Assembly: GCF_008365405.1 (NCBI RefSeq)
Contig: NZ_QOKV01000023.1
Span: 1-64,000, forward strand
DNA: 64,000 nucleotides
Direction of reading: 5' to 3'
From: Azospirillum brasilense
Lineage (GTDB): Bacteria; Pseudomonadota; Alphaproteobacteria; Azospirillales; Azospirillaceae
The notes beneath the pieces are model-generated. The model had not been told where the DNA came from, searched no databases, and saw only the letters and a list, made by a program, of their open reading frames with translations. The position numbers and the translations under genes were made by a program. Shown here in pieces: positions 33,510-41,630 of this stretch. Position 1 is the stretch's first letter; every line of letters begins with the position of its first letter.

Positions 33510-35912
33510 TCAGGCGGTCCGCACCTTGTTCAGGAAGCCCTGCACCTCGGAGCGCAGATGGTCGGCCTGACAAGCCAGAGTACGGCTGGCGCTCAGCACC
33601 GCGTCGGCGGCGCCGCCGGTCTTGGTGGCGGCGTTGGTCACTTCGGCGATGTGGTGCATCACCTCCTGCGTGCCCTCGGCGGCCTGGTTGACGTTCTGGG
33701 CAATCTCGCGGGTGGCGAGACCCTGCTGCTCCATGGCGCGGGCGATCTCGGTGACCGTGCTGCTGATGGTCCCGACCGCGTCGGAGATGGTGCGGATGGC
33801 GCCCACCGCCCCGCCCGTCGCCGCCTGCATCTGCGCCACCTGGTTGGAGATTTCCTCGGTCGCCTTGGCGGTCTGGCCGGCGAGGTTCTTGACCTCGGTC
33901 GCCACAACCGCGAAGCCCTTTCCGGCCTCCCCGGCCCGCGCCGCCTCGATGGTCGCGTTGAGGGCCAGCAGATTGGTCTGTTCGGCGATCTCGCCGATCA
34001 GGTCCACCACCTGCCCGATGCGTTGCGCCGCCTCGGCCAGACCTTCGACGATGCCGTTGGTCTCCGTCGCCTTGGCCGCCGCCCCCACCGCCACCTGCGA
34101 GCTGCTGTTGAGCTGGCGGGAAATCTCGGCGATGGACGAGGACAGCTCCTCCGCCGCCGCCGCGACGGTCTGCACGTTGCTGGAGGCCTGCTCCGACGCT
34201 GCGGCGACGGCGCTGGACTTGGCGGTGGTCAGGGCGGCGTCGGACGACATCTCCTGCGCGTCGCGGCCCAGGTTGCCGGCGGACTCGGTCAGCGACAGCA
34301 CGACGCCCGACACCGCCTGTTCGAAGCCGTTGGCGAACTCGTTCATCGTCCTACGGCGGTCGGCGTCGATCTGCCGGCGCATCTCCTCCCGCTCACCCTC
34401 CATGCGCTGCATCTCCAGGGCGTTCTCCTTGAAGACGCTGAGCGCGTCGGCCATGGCGCGCAGCTCGTCCTTGCGGTCGCCGCCGGGGATGTTCACCGTC
34501 AGGTCGCCCTCGGCCAACCGTCCCATGGCCTTGGTCATGGCGTGCATCGGATGGGTGATGGCGCGGTCGATGATCCAGGCCATGACCATGCCGAGCGCCA
34601 GCGCCACGGCGGCGCCGATGATGATGATCAGTTCCGCCCCGCTGCGCCCGTTCTCGCGATCGTCGCGCTGGATGGAGACGAGACGGGTCACCTGCTCGCT
34701 GACGTCGCCCGCGGCTTTGGCCATGGTCTTGGAGGCGGTGCGCTGGCTCTCGCTGGTGGTGACGAGGGCAGCGAACTCCCGGTCGAAGGCCTGGGCCGCT
34801 TCGGTGATGGCGGCGATCAACGCGCGGCCTTCCGAGTCGACCAGCACGGCTCCGGCCTGGTTGGCGAGCGTCAGCGTCTCCTTCACCGCGCCATGCACCC
34901 GCGCGCCGGCATCGTCCCCGTTCATCAGGACGAAGTCGCGCTGCCCCAGCATCGCGGACTGCGCGCCCTGGATCAGGCGCATGGCGATGCCGCGCAGTTG
35001 GACCGCCTCGTTCACCTCGCTCTGGGCGAAGTTCGCGGCCTCCTGCAACGCGCTGGAGACCATCGCCTGGTTCTCCTGCATCTCGTGGGCGAGGTTCTGG
35101 ATCTCATGGGCATGGCGATCCAGCGCCTGGATGCGGCCGCTGGCCGAATCGCCGGCGCCTTCGGCGCCGGCTTGCTCGAACACCATGCGGTAGGCGCCGG
35201 CGATGGTGACGATCCGCTGGGCCAGTTCCTCGTCGTTGGTGCCGACGAGATCCTTCTCGATGGCCTCGGCGTTGGCCAGCAGGACGGCGATGGCCTCCCC
35301 GGCGGCCGCCATCGTGGCGGGATTGCGGGTGTGCGCGAAGTCGGACTGGAGGCGCCGCGCCTCCAGCACCATCTCGATCAGCCGGTCGGCGCGGTCGGAG
35401 GTGTCGCGGCTCTGCCGCACGGCGTGCTCCGCGTCCTTCAGGCTGACCATGTTCTGCTCGTAGCGGTCGGACTGCTGGTTGCCGATCTTTTCCGCGATCT
35501 CCCGCAGGGCCTGGGCGCGCGTCTCCATGCTCTGGGTGCGGGCGCGGGCCTCCTTGTCCTGGGCAACGAAGTTGGCGAAGGCGCTGCGGTAGCCGGCGAT
35601 GCCGGCCAGGATCTCGTCGACCAGCCGGATGCTGCCGGCGTCCTCCAGCGCGGACCGCGTGCCCTGCGCTTCGTCGCGCAGCCGGTCCAGCATGCCGGGC
35701 ACGTTGTCGGCGGCCTTGGAGTCGCGCTCCGTGACGAAGCGGGCTTCCTCGATCCGCACGGTTTTCAACCGGGCATCCAGTTCGGCGGTGTGGGCCGCCA
35801 GATCGACGCGTCCGGCGTAGGTGCGCAGGCTGTTCCAGCCAACGAACGCCACCGCGACCGTCATCAGAAGGACCGCCGCAAAACCGAGCGCAATCCGCGT
35901 TCCAATCGTCAT
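33510..35912 (-). CDS. methyl-accepting chemotaxis protein
   Basis: An 800-residue transmembrane chemoreceptor. TM1 is at about 6-27 and TM2 at about 428-450. The roughly 400-residue helical periplasmic region between them ([20 protein letters not shown] onward) is large enough for a helical bimodular (HBM-like) sensor with two stacked bundles. HAMP follows ([20 protein letters not shown]). The signalling hairpin tip near 660-685 is [20 protein letters not shown], the conserved CheA/CheW contact. There is no C-terminal CheR-binding pentapeptide; the end is FLNKVRTA. No che genes are adjacent. The ligand is unknown; HBM receptors often sense organic acids. Confidence 0.94.
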   Translation of the reverse strand: MTIGTRIALGFAAVLLMTVAVAFVGWNSLRTYAGRVDLAAHTAELDARLKTVRIEEARFVTERDSKAADNVPGMLDRLRDEAQGTRSALEDAGSIRLVDEILAGIAGYRSAFANFVAQDKEARARTQSMETRAQALREIAEKIGNQQSDRYEQNMVSLKDAEHAVRQSRDTSDRADRLIEMVLEARRLQSDFAHTRNPATMAAAGEAIAVLLANAEAIEKDLVGTNDEELAQRIVTIAGAYRMVFEQAGAEGAGDSASGRIQALDRHAHEIQNLAHEMQENQAMVSSALQEAANFAQSEVNEAVQLRGIAMRLIQGAQSAMLGQRDFVLMNGDDAGARVHGAVKETLTLANQAGAVLVDSEGRALIAAITEAAQAFDREFAALVTTSESQRTASKTMAKAAGDVSEQVTRLVSIQRDDRENGRSGAELIIIIGAAVALALGMVMAWIIDRAITHPMHAMTKAMGRLAEGDLTVNIPGGDRKDELRAMADALSVFKENALEMQRMEGEREEMRRQIDADRRRTMNEFANGFEQAVSGVVLSLTESAGNLGRDAQEMSSDAALTTAKSSAVAAASEQASSNVQTVAAAAEELSSSIAEISRQLNSSSQVAVGAAAKATETNGIVEGLAEAAQRIGQVVDLIGEIAEQTNLLALNATIEAARAGEAGKGFAVVATEVKNLAGQTAKATEEISNQVAQMQAATGGAVGAIRTISDAVGTISSTVTEIARAMEQQGLATREIAQNVNQAAEGTQEVMHHIAEVTNAATKTGGAADAVLSASRTLACQADHLRSEVQGFLNKVRTA

Positions 35913-36034
35913 GAAATCGGGCTCCCCCCGGATCGGACGGCCTCATACGCCGGCCGTCGTCATGCCTTTGTCGCTAAGGGATACATCAGAAAGGGTTAAT
36001 TTCTGGTTTGATAAACGCAACTGGTATCACCGCT

Positions 36035-37255
36035 TCAGAACCGGTCCGGCATCCACGGTGCCGGTCCCGAGAAAAACCGCGCCGCCAGCGCCACCGCATC
36101 CTCGCCTCCACGCAGAAGGCCAACCTGCCGGAGAATCTGCGGGCCTTTGTGGCCACTGTAGAGGGCGGCGAGGGCCGCGATGGACAGGGAAAGCCCCGAT
36201 CCGGCCGCTTTTCCGCCGCCGCCCGTCTTCTCCGGAATCCGGTCCACGCCAGCCTTTCCATCGGACAGGCGCAACCGGAAAGTGCCGGAATTCTCCGGAA
36301 TCACCGCATCCGTGACGTCCAGCGTCAATTCGCCGGCAACCCCAGGTGGATAGCCGCGGGCCTCCAAGGCGCGTCGAAGGTCGAGGATGCGCAACAGCCA
36401 TTCGTCCCGAGCGTCGGCACGCGGACCGCTGTCCGGCGCCATCAGGACCAAAGGGTCGTCGGGCCCGCCGCGCCAGGAGACGCGGTCGACCTGCGCCCGG
36501 TAGCCGGCCAGGAAACCCTGCGCCAGCCGCACCGCTCGCGGGCTGAGCAGGCATGCGTCCGCAACCACCAGCTTCCGGTCCGATGGAGGCGCCACCGCGA
36601 CGTATCCTTCCAACCCCCTTGGACCACCCAAAGTGTAAACATCGGACGGAGCGCCGTCCGGACAGAGGGCGAAGCTCCACAGCCCCTCATTGCGCTCCAC
36701 CAGACCGTTGGCGGTGGTGAGCAGGCTGCGGCGTAGCGCCGCAAGCTGGCTGGCGTCGCTGGCGTCGGTTCGACGAATCCACCCGTCCTCCGGCGGCGGC
36801 CCGGCGGCCAGGGCGGCCGGCGGCGCGCTCCAGTCGAAGGACACCCCGCCCCGCCCGAAGCCCAGGCGGGTGTAAACCGGCAGGGTCGCCGGATAAAGCA
36901 CGGACAGCGCGGCGCCCCCGGCCCGCGCCTCCTCCAGCAGACTGCGCATCAGCGCGGTGCCGTAGCCGCGCCCGCGCTCCGCCGGATCGACCGCCACCGC
37001 CGCCACGCCGCAGGACGGCACCGCGCGCCCGCCGAACCACTGATCCATCGGCCAGACGGCGGCGCAGGCGACGAGTTGACCGGTGCTTCCGGCCTCCGGC
37101 CCGGCGCGCAGGCCGCGCATCACGTCCGGCCCGAACAACTCCACCGACCGGTCGAAATACTCGCGGGGGATGCCGAAGCCCTGGCGGACCAGGGCCGCGG
37201 CGTCCGCCCGCTCCTCGGGCAGAAGGGGGCCGAAGCCCCCGGTCACAGCGGTCAC
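36035..37255 (-). CDS. Eis-like GNAT acetyltransferase
   Basis: The 406-residue protein has an N-terminal GNAT domain (acetyl-CoA loop VAVDPAERGRGYGTALMRS, about 91-109), a second GNAT-like central domain and a C-terminal sterol-carrier-like domain (GELTLDVTDAVIPENSGTFR). That three-part order is that of the Eis family, which acetylates amines on several substrates. The GTG start overlaps the stop of the acyl-CoA ligase gene by four bases (GTGA), with GGAG upstream, so translation is coupled. The physiological substrate is unknown; the family includes aminoglycoside and protein acetyltransferases. Confidence 0.83.
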   Translation of the reverse strand: MTAVTGGFGPLLPEERADAAALVRQGFGIPREYFDRSVELFGPDVMRGLRAGPEAGSTGQLVACAAVWPMDQWFGGRAVPSCGVAAVAVDPAERGRGYGTALMRSLLEEARAGGAALSVLYPATLPVYTRLGFGRGGVSFDWSAPPAALAAGPPPEDGWIRRTDASDASQLAALRRSLLTTANGLVERNEGLWSFALCPDGAPSDVYTLGGPRGLEGYVAVAPPSDRKLVVADACLLSPRAVRLAQGFLAGYRAQVDRVSWRGGPDDPLVLMAPDSGPRADARDEWLLRILDLRRALEARGYPPGVAGELTLDVTDAVIPENSGTFRLRLSDGKAGVDRIPEKTGGGGKAAGSGLSLSIAALAALYSGHKGPQILRQVGLLRGGEDAVALAARFFSGPAPWMPDRF

Positions 37256-38907
37256 ACCTTCGCTCCGTTCAGCGCGCGGGCCTGATCGCGCAGCACGTAT
37301 TTCTGGATCTTGCCGGTCGAGGTCTTCGGCAGGGCGGTGAAGACGACCGTGCGCGGGCATTTGAAGTGGGCCAGATGCTCGCGGCAATAGGCGATCACCT
37401 CGGCTTCCGTCAGCTGCTTGCCCTCCTTCACGGTGACGAAGGCGCAGGGAGTCTCGCCCCACTTCTCGTCCGGGCGGGCGACCACGGCGGCCTCGACGAT
37501 GTCCGGATGCTTGTAGAGCACCGATTCGACCTCGATGGTCGAGATGTTCTCGCCGCCGGAAATGATGATGTCCTTCGACCGGTCCTTCAACTCGATGTAG
37601 CCGTCGGGATGCCAGACGCCGAGGTCGCCGGTGTGGAACCAGCCGCCGGAGAAGGCCTCCTGCGTGGCCCGCGGGTTCTTCAGGTAGCCCTTCATGACGG
37701 TGTTGCCGCGCATGAAGATCTCGCCCATCGTCACGCCGTCCTTGCGGGTCGGCTGGAGCGTGTTGGGGTCGGCGACCATCAGCCCTTCCAGCGTGGCGTA
37801 GTTCACGCCCTGCCGCGCCTTCAGTGCCGCGCGCTCCTCCAGCGGCAGGTCGTTCCAGTGCTCATGCCAGGCGCAGATGGTGACCGGGCCGTAGACCTCG
37901 GTCAGGCCGTAGACGTGGGTGACGTCGAAGCCCAGCCGCTCGATCTTTTCGATCACCGCGGCCGGCGGGGCGGCGCCGGCGGTCATCATCTTCACGCCGG
38001 TCGGGATCTCCCGCTTCTGGTCCTCCGGCGCGTTGACGATCAGGCCCATGATGATGGGGGCGCCGCACATGTGGGTGACGCCGAGGTCGGCCAGAGCGTC
38101 GTAGATGCCCTTGGCGGTGATGGTGCGGACACAGACGTTGGTGCCGGCCATGGCGGTGACCGTCCAGGGGAAGCACCAGCCGTTGCAGTGGAACATCGGC
38201 AGCGTCCACAGATAGACCGGATGGTGCGGCATCGCCCAGGTCAGCACGTTGCCCATGGCGTTCAGATAGGCGCCGCGGTGGTGGTAGACGACGCCCTTGG
38301 GATTGCCGGTGGTGCCGCTGGTGTAGTTGAGGGCGATGGCCTGCCATTCGTCGGCCGGCATCGGCCACTCGTAGGCCGGGTCGCCGGTCTCCAGGAACTG
38401 CTCGTAGGTCTGCTCGCCGATCAATTCGCCGCCCTTGGCCTGAGGGTCGTCGATGTCGATGACGATCGGGCGGCGCTTCGGCTCCAGCATGTGGACGGCC
38501 TTGGAGATGACGCCGGAGAACTCCCGGTCGGTCAGCAGGACCTTGGCCTCGCCATGCTCAAGGATGAAGGCCAGCGCCTCCGCGTCCAGGCGGATGTTCA
38601 GGGCGTTCAGCACCGCGCCGGTCATCGGCACGCCGAAATGCGCCTCGAAGGATTCCGGCGTGTTGGGGGCCATGACCGCGACCGTGTCGCCCAGCCCGAT
38701 GCCCCGCTTGGCCAGGGCCGAGGCGAGGCGCACGCAGCGCTCGTAGGTTTCCGCCCAGGTGCGGCGGACCGGGCCGTGGATCACGGCGATGCGCTGCGGA
38801 TAGACGGCGGCGGTGCGGCGCAGGAACGAGAGCGGCGACAGCGGCACCGCGTTTGCGGCGTTCTGGTCGAGGTCGGTCTCGTACGGGTTATGCCGGGCGT
38901 CAGTCAC
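37252..38907 (-). CDS. AMP-dependent acyl-CoA synthetase
   Basis: A 551-residue adenylate-forming ligase. LNYTSGTTGNPKGVVYHHRG is the P-loop motif, HVYGLTEVYGPV the adenine motif, GWFHTGDLGVWHPDGYIELK the hinge block, and KTSTGKIQKYVLR holds the catalytic lysine. The LPMFHCNGWCFPWTVTAMAG region resembles medium/long-chain or aryl-acyl ligases annotated as acyl-CoA synthetase in alphaproteobacteria. GTG at 38907 follows AGGGAGG; the upstream in-frame ATG lacks a ribosome site. It is coupled to an Eis-like acetyltransferase. The chain preference cannot be read from sequence. Confidence 0.9.
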   Translation of the reverse strand: MTDARHNPYETDLDQNAANAVPLSPLSFLRRTAAVYPQRIAVIHGPVRRTWAETYERCVRLASALAKRGIGLGDTVAVMAPNTPESFEAHFGVPMTGAVLNALNIRLDAEALAFILEHGEAKVLLTDREFSGVISKAVHMLEPKRRPIVIDIDDPQAKGGELIGEQTYEQFLETGDPAYEWPMPADEWQAIALNYTSGTTGNPKGVVYHHRGAYLNAMGNVLTWAMPHHPVYLWTLPMFHCNGWCFPWTVTAMAGTNVCVRTITAKGIYDALADLGVTHMCGAPIIMGLIVNAPEDQKREIPTGVKMMTAGAAPPAAVIEKIERLGFDVTHVYGLTEVYGPVTICAWHEHWNDLPLEERAALKARQGVNYATLEGLMVADPNTLQPTRKDGVTMGEIFMRGNTVMKGYLKNPRATQEAFSGGWFHTGDLGVWHPDGYIELKDRSKDIIISGGENISTIEVESVLYKHPDIVEAAVVARPDEKWGETPCAFVTVKEGKQLTEAEVIAYCREHLAHFKCPRTVVFTALPKTSTGKIQKYVLRDQARALNGAKV

Positions 38908-39058
38908 GGGGGGCCTCCCTGATGCGTCTCTGTTCAAGAACTCGTTGGGATGAGTCTTGCCAGAGAATCCAGAGGCTTGGAAGAGGGGTGGCCGGGCGAT
39001 GCGCGGTCATGCCGCGCTGCGGCATCCTGCCCGGTTGACCGGATCGATCCGCGGGCGG

Positions 39059-39541
39059 TCAGCCCTTGCGGACGGCTTCGACCCGCCCGCCGGTGATGGC
39101 GACGAGTTGCGCTGGGGTCAGGCGGAAGACCGCGTTGGGCGTACCGGCGGCGGCCCAGATCGCGTCGAGGCTCATCAGGTCGGCGTCGATCAGGACCAGC
39201 GGCGGCACGGCGTGGCCGATGGGCGGCACTCCGCCGATGGCGAAGCCGGTGCTCTCGCGGACGAAGTCCGGATCGGCCCGTTCGATCCTCTCGCCGATCA
39301 GCCGGCCCACCGCCTTCTCGTCCACACGGTTGGCCCCGCTGGCCACCACCAGCACCGGACGGCCGCTGTCTTTCGCACGGAAGATCAGGGACTTGGCGAT
39401 CTGCGCCACGGCGCAGCCCACAGCGTTCGCGGCGTCCTCCGAGGTGCGGGTGCTGCCCTCATGCTCGACCACGCTGTGGCCATGGCCGAATCCGTCCAGC
39501 AAGGCCTGGACCCGTTGGGCGGAGGGGCTGAGGGCGGCCAT
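39059..39541 (-). CDS. ybaK: YbaK/ProX-family aminoacyl-tRNA deacylase
   Basis: The 160-residue single-domain protein belongs to the YbaK/EbsC editing family, which hydrolyses mischarged tRNAs such as Cys-tRNAPro. Visible features are GCAVAQIAKSLIFRA (Lys50 region of the active site), VLVVASGANRVDEKAVGRLI, and the conserved GGVPPIGH loop. The length is typical. It starts six bases after proC ends, the third gene of ybjN-proC-ybaK, suggesting a shared transcript. Proline synthesis and Pro-tRNA editing in one operon is suggestive but not proof of function. Confidence 0.92.
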   Translation of the reverse strand: MAALSPSAQRVQALLDGFGHGHSVVEHEGSTRTSEDAANAVGCAVAQIAKSLIFRAKDSGRPVLVVASGANRVDEKAVGRLIGERIERADPDFVRESTGFAIGGVPPIGHAVPPLVLIDADLMSLDAIWAAAGTPNAVFRLTPAQLVAITGGRVEAVRKG

Positions 39542-39547
39542 GGCGCC

Positions 39548-40375
39548 TTACTTCGCCAGCTCGCGGGAGCGGTTCGCGGCGGCGGCGACGGCGCGGTCGA
39601 GCAGCGGCTGCATGCCGTCCCCGGCCATCAGGACGTCGAGCGCCGCCTGGGTGGTGCCGTTGGGGCTGGTCACCGCCTTGCGCAGGTCGGCGGCAGCGGT
39701 CGGAGACTGATGGAGCAGTTCGCCCGCCCCCGCAACGGTGGCCCGCGCCAGACGCATGGCAAGCTCGGCGGGCAGCCCGGCGGCCTCGCCGGCCTTCGCC
39801 ATGGCCTCGACCATCAGGAAGACGTAAGCCGGGCCACTGCCCGAGACGGCGGTCACCGGGTCGAGAAGCGACTCGTCCTCGACCCAGGCTACGTCGCCGA
39901 CCGCGCGCAGCAGCGAATCGCACAGGGTCTTCTGAGCCTCGGTGACCACCGGGTTGCCGACGGCGACGGTCATGCCGCGGCCGATGGCGGCGGGCGTGTT
40001 GGGCATGGAGCGGACGATGGCCGCCCCCTCCCCCAGCGCCGCCTCGAAGGAGGCGATGGTCTTGCCGGCGGCAACGGACAGGAACACCGTGCCGGGACGG
40101 ACCAGCGCCCGGTAGGCCGGCAGGACCGAGTCCATCACCTGCGGCTTGACGGCCAGAACGACGACATCCGGTGCGAAGCCGGCTGGCACGGCGTCCGGGC
40201 CGCTCGCCAGGACGACGGCGGGGCTGCCGCGCAGGGACTCCGGCAGGCCGGACGGCTCCACCACGGCGACGCTGGATGCGATGCCGGCCTTCAGCCAGCC
40301 GTCGAGCATCGCGCCGCCCATCTTGCCGCAGCCGGCCAGAAGCAACGTGCACCCCTGCGTTCCACCCTGCGCCAT
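39548..40375 (-). CDS. proC: pyrroline-5-carboxylate reductase (ProC)
   Basis: The 275-residue enzyme reduces pyrroline-5-carboxylate to proline with NAD(P)H. LLLAGCGKMGGAMLDGWLKA is the N-terminal Rossmann motif, AVKPQVMDSVLP and MPNTPAAIG follow, and the family signature VSGSGPAYVFLMVEAMAKA is clear at about 165-185. GTTQAALDVL is a late conserved block. I chose ATG 40375, ten bases after GGAGG. A GTG at 40384 overlapping the ybjN stop (GTGA) is an alternative adding three residues. It is part of the ybjN-proC-ybaK run. Confidence 0.96.
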   Translation of the reverse strand: MAQGGTQGCTLLLAGCGKMGGAMLDGWLKAGIASSVAVVEPSGLPESLRGSPAVVLASGPDAVPAGFAPDVVVLAVKPQVMDSVLPAYRALVRPGTVFLSVAAGKTIASFEAALGEGAAIVRSMPNTPAAIGRGMTVAVGNPVVTEAQKTLCDSLLRAVGDVAWVEDESLLDPVTAVSGSGPAYVFLMVEAMAKAGEAAGLPAELAMRLARATVAGAGELLHQSPTAAADLRKAVTSPNGTTQAALDVLMAGDGMQPLLDRAVAAAANRSRELAK

Positions 40376-40380
40376 AACGC

Positions 40381-40884
40381 TCACGCCTCCCCGGCGGTGT
40401 CGAGGATGGCGGCGGACACCGCCTCCGACGCGGACTTGCCGCCCCAGATCACGAACTGGAAGGCGGGGTAGAAGCGCTCGCACTCCGACAGGGCGATCTC
40501 GACGAGGTCCTCGAGCTGCTCCACCGTCGCGCCGCGCGAACCGCGCAGCAGCATGGTCTGGCGGAACATCGGGGTGTGCTCCTCGGAGCAGACGTCGAAA
40601 TGGCCCAGCCACATGCGTGCGTTCACCTCCGCCAGCAGATCGTTGACCGAGGACCGGCGCGCCGCCGGGACCTTCATGTCGAACTGGCAGGAGAACTGCA
40701 TCGCGCTGACGTCGGACTGCCAGACGAAATAGAGCCGGTAATCGCACCAGCGCCCGCCGATCTCGACGATCAGCTCGTCCTCGCCGGCCCGCTCGAAGGG
40801 CCATTCGTTGGCGGTGACGATCTCCTCGACGATGTCCAGGGGATTGTGCGCGGATGAGGGGGTGTCGACGGCAACAGCCGACAT
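40381..40884 (-). CDS. YbjN-domain protein
   Basis: This 167-residue protein has the YbjN domain (alpha/beta type III-secretion-chaperone-like fold). Core pieces are NEWPFERAGEDELIVEIGG, YRLYFVWQSDVSAMQFSCQF, LLAEVNARMWLGHFDV and MLLRGSRGATVEQLEDLVEI. In alphaproteobacteria such genes commonly precede proC, as here, with an overlap or a gap of a few bases. AGGAGG precedes the ATG at 40884. Function is uncertain; E. coli YbjN affects motility and stress, but that is a distant relative. No catalytic motif is visible. Confidence 0.85.
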   Translation of the reverse strand: MSAVAVDTPSSAHNPLDIVEEIVTANEWPFERAGEDELIVEIGGRWCDYRLYFVWQSDVSAMQFSCQFDMKVPAARRSSVNDLLAEVNARMWLGHFDVCSEEHTPMFRQTMLLRGSRGATVEQLEDLVEIALSECERFYPAFQFVIWGGKSASEAVSAAILDTAGEA

Positions 40885-40999
40885 GTCGGCGTCCTCCTGT
40901 AAAGGCGCGGTGGACGGAACCGCCCCGGGGCCGGTCCGCCTTCGCGCAAGAAGGGGAAGCCCCGAGATGTTGTGGCTGGCAGACGGATGGGTACCACCC

Positions 41000-41053
41000 G
41001 ATGCACCGTGCCAAAAGGGTCTGGCCGGCGCAACTGGTTTTCGGCGGTGCATC
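41000..41053. repeat. 9-bp perfect inverted repeat between ubiK and ybjN
   Basis: GATGCACCG (41000-41008) and CGGTGCATC (41045-41053) are perfect complements across a 36-base loop. This lies between the ubiK stop and the ybjN start, so it could form a hairpin in the ubiK 3' region or be a paired site. Confidence 0.45.
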
Positions 41054-41086
41054 CGTGAAGGATCGGAGACGGGAGGGAGGGCCGGA

Positions 41087-41422
41087 TCAGACCGGCCCGG
41101 TGCCCCCTCCGGCGATGGGACCAACAGGGGGAGCGGCGGCGCCCGCCGCCGGCTTCGGTTCGCGTCCGGCCTGCAGGCCGGCCACCGTGGCCTCCAGCGC
41201 GGCGAGCCGCTCGGCCATCGCCTCCTGCTCCTCGCGGGCCTTGGCGGCCATGGCGCGGACGGCCTCGTACTCCTCGCGGCTCACCACGTCCATCCGCGAC
41301 AGAACGCGCTCGAACTGCTGGCGCATCTGCGCCTCAGCTTCCTCGCGCAGGGACGACAGCGCGCCGAGCGCGCCGCCCGCAACGCGGGCCAGATCGTCCA
41401 GAATCTTATTGTCCACCTGCAT
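41087..41422 (-). CDS. ubiK: ubiquinone biosynthesis accessory factor UbiK
   Basis: This 111-residue protein is of the UbiK/YqiC (BMFP) family, an accessory factor of aerobic ubiquinone assembly that binds membranes and UbiJ. It has an amphipathic N-terminal helix (KILDDLARVAGGALGALSSL) and a coiled-coil region (YEAVRAMAAKAREEQEAMAE). A Pro/Ala/Gly-rich tail of about 25 residues follows. The length slightly exceeds the common 80-100. It is preceded by a six-copy tandem repeat. An ubiX gene is 8 kb away, also of the quinone pathway, but not linked. Confidence 0.9.
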   Translation of the reverse strand: MQVDNKILDDLARVAGGALGALSSLREEAEAQMRQQFERVLSRMDVVSREEYEAVRAMAAKAREEQEAMAERLAALEATVAGLQAGREPKPAAGAAAPPVGPIAGGGTGPV

Positions 41423-41481
41423 CGACTCAAAATCCGCTTCTTGTCTGCCGCATTATGGGACCCGCCCCACGGAACTTCAAC

Positions 41482-41619
41482 GGGCTTGGACGCAATGCGT
41501 CACGGGGCTTGGACGCAATGCGTCACGGGGCTTGGACGCAATGCGTCACGGGGCTTGGGCGCAATGCGTCACGGGGCTTGGACGCAATGCGTCACGGGGC
41601 TTGGGCGCAATGCGTCACG
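41482..41619. repeat. six tandem 23-bp repeats each containing a palindrome
   Basis: Six head-to-tail units start at 41482, 41505, 41528, 41551, 41574 and 41597. Each carries GACGCAATGCGTC (perfect 6+1+6 palindrome) or, in units four and six, GGCGCAATGCGTC. No other base differs among the six. The array lies between the AsmA stop (41631) and the ubiK start (41422), so it is not coding on either strand in any recognisable way. It may be a clustered binding site or stacked hairpins in the AsmA 3' region. The near-identity implies recent expansion or conversion. Confidence 0.95.
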
Positions 41620-41630
41620 CGCGTCCACTC

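Noticed and set aside
33144-35999. A 951-codon plus-strand frame opposite the chemoreceptor
   Set aside because: It is complementary to a canonical chemotaxis receptor and contains His/Gly/Leu-rich shadow sequence without domains.
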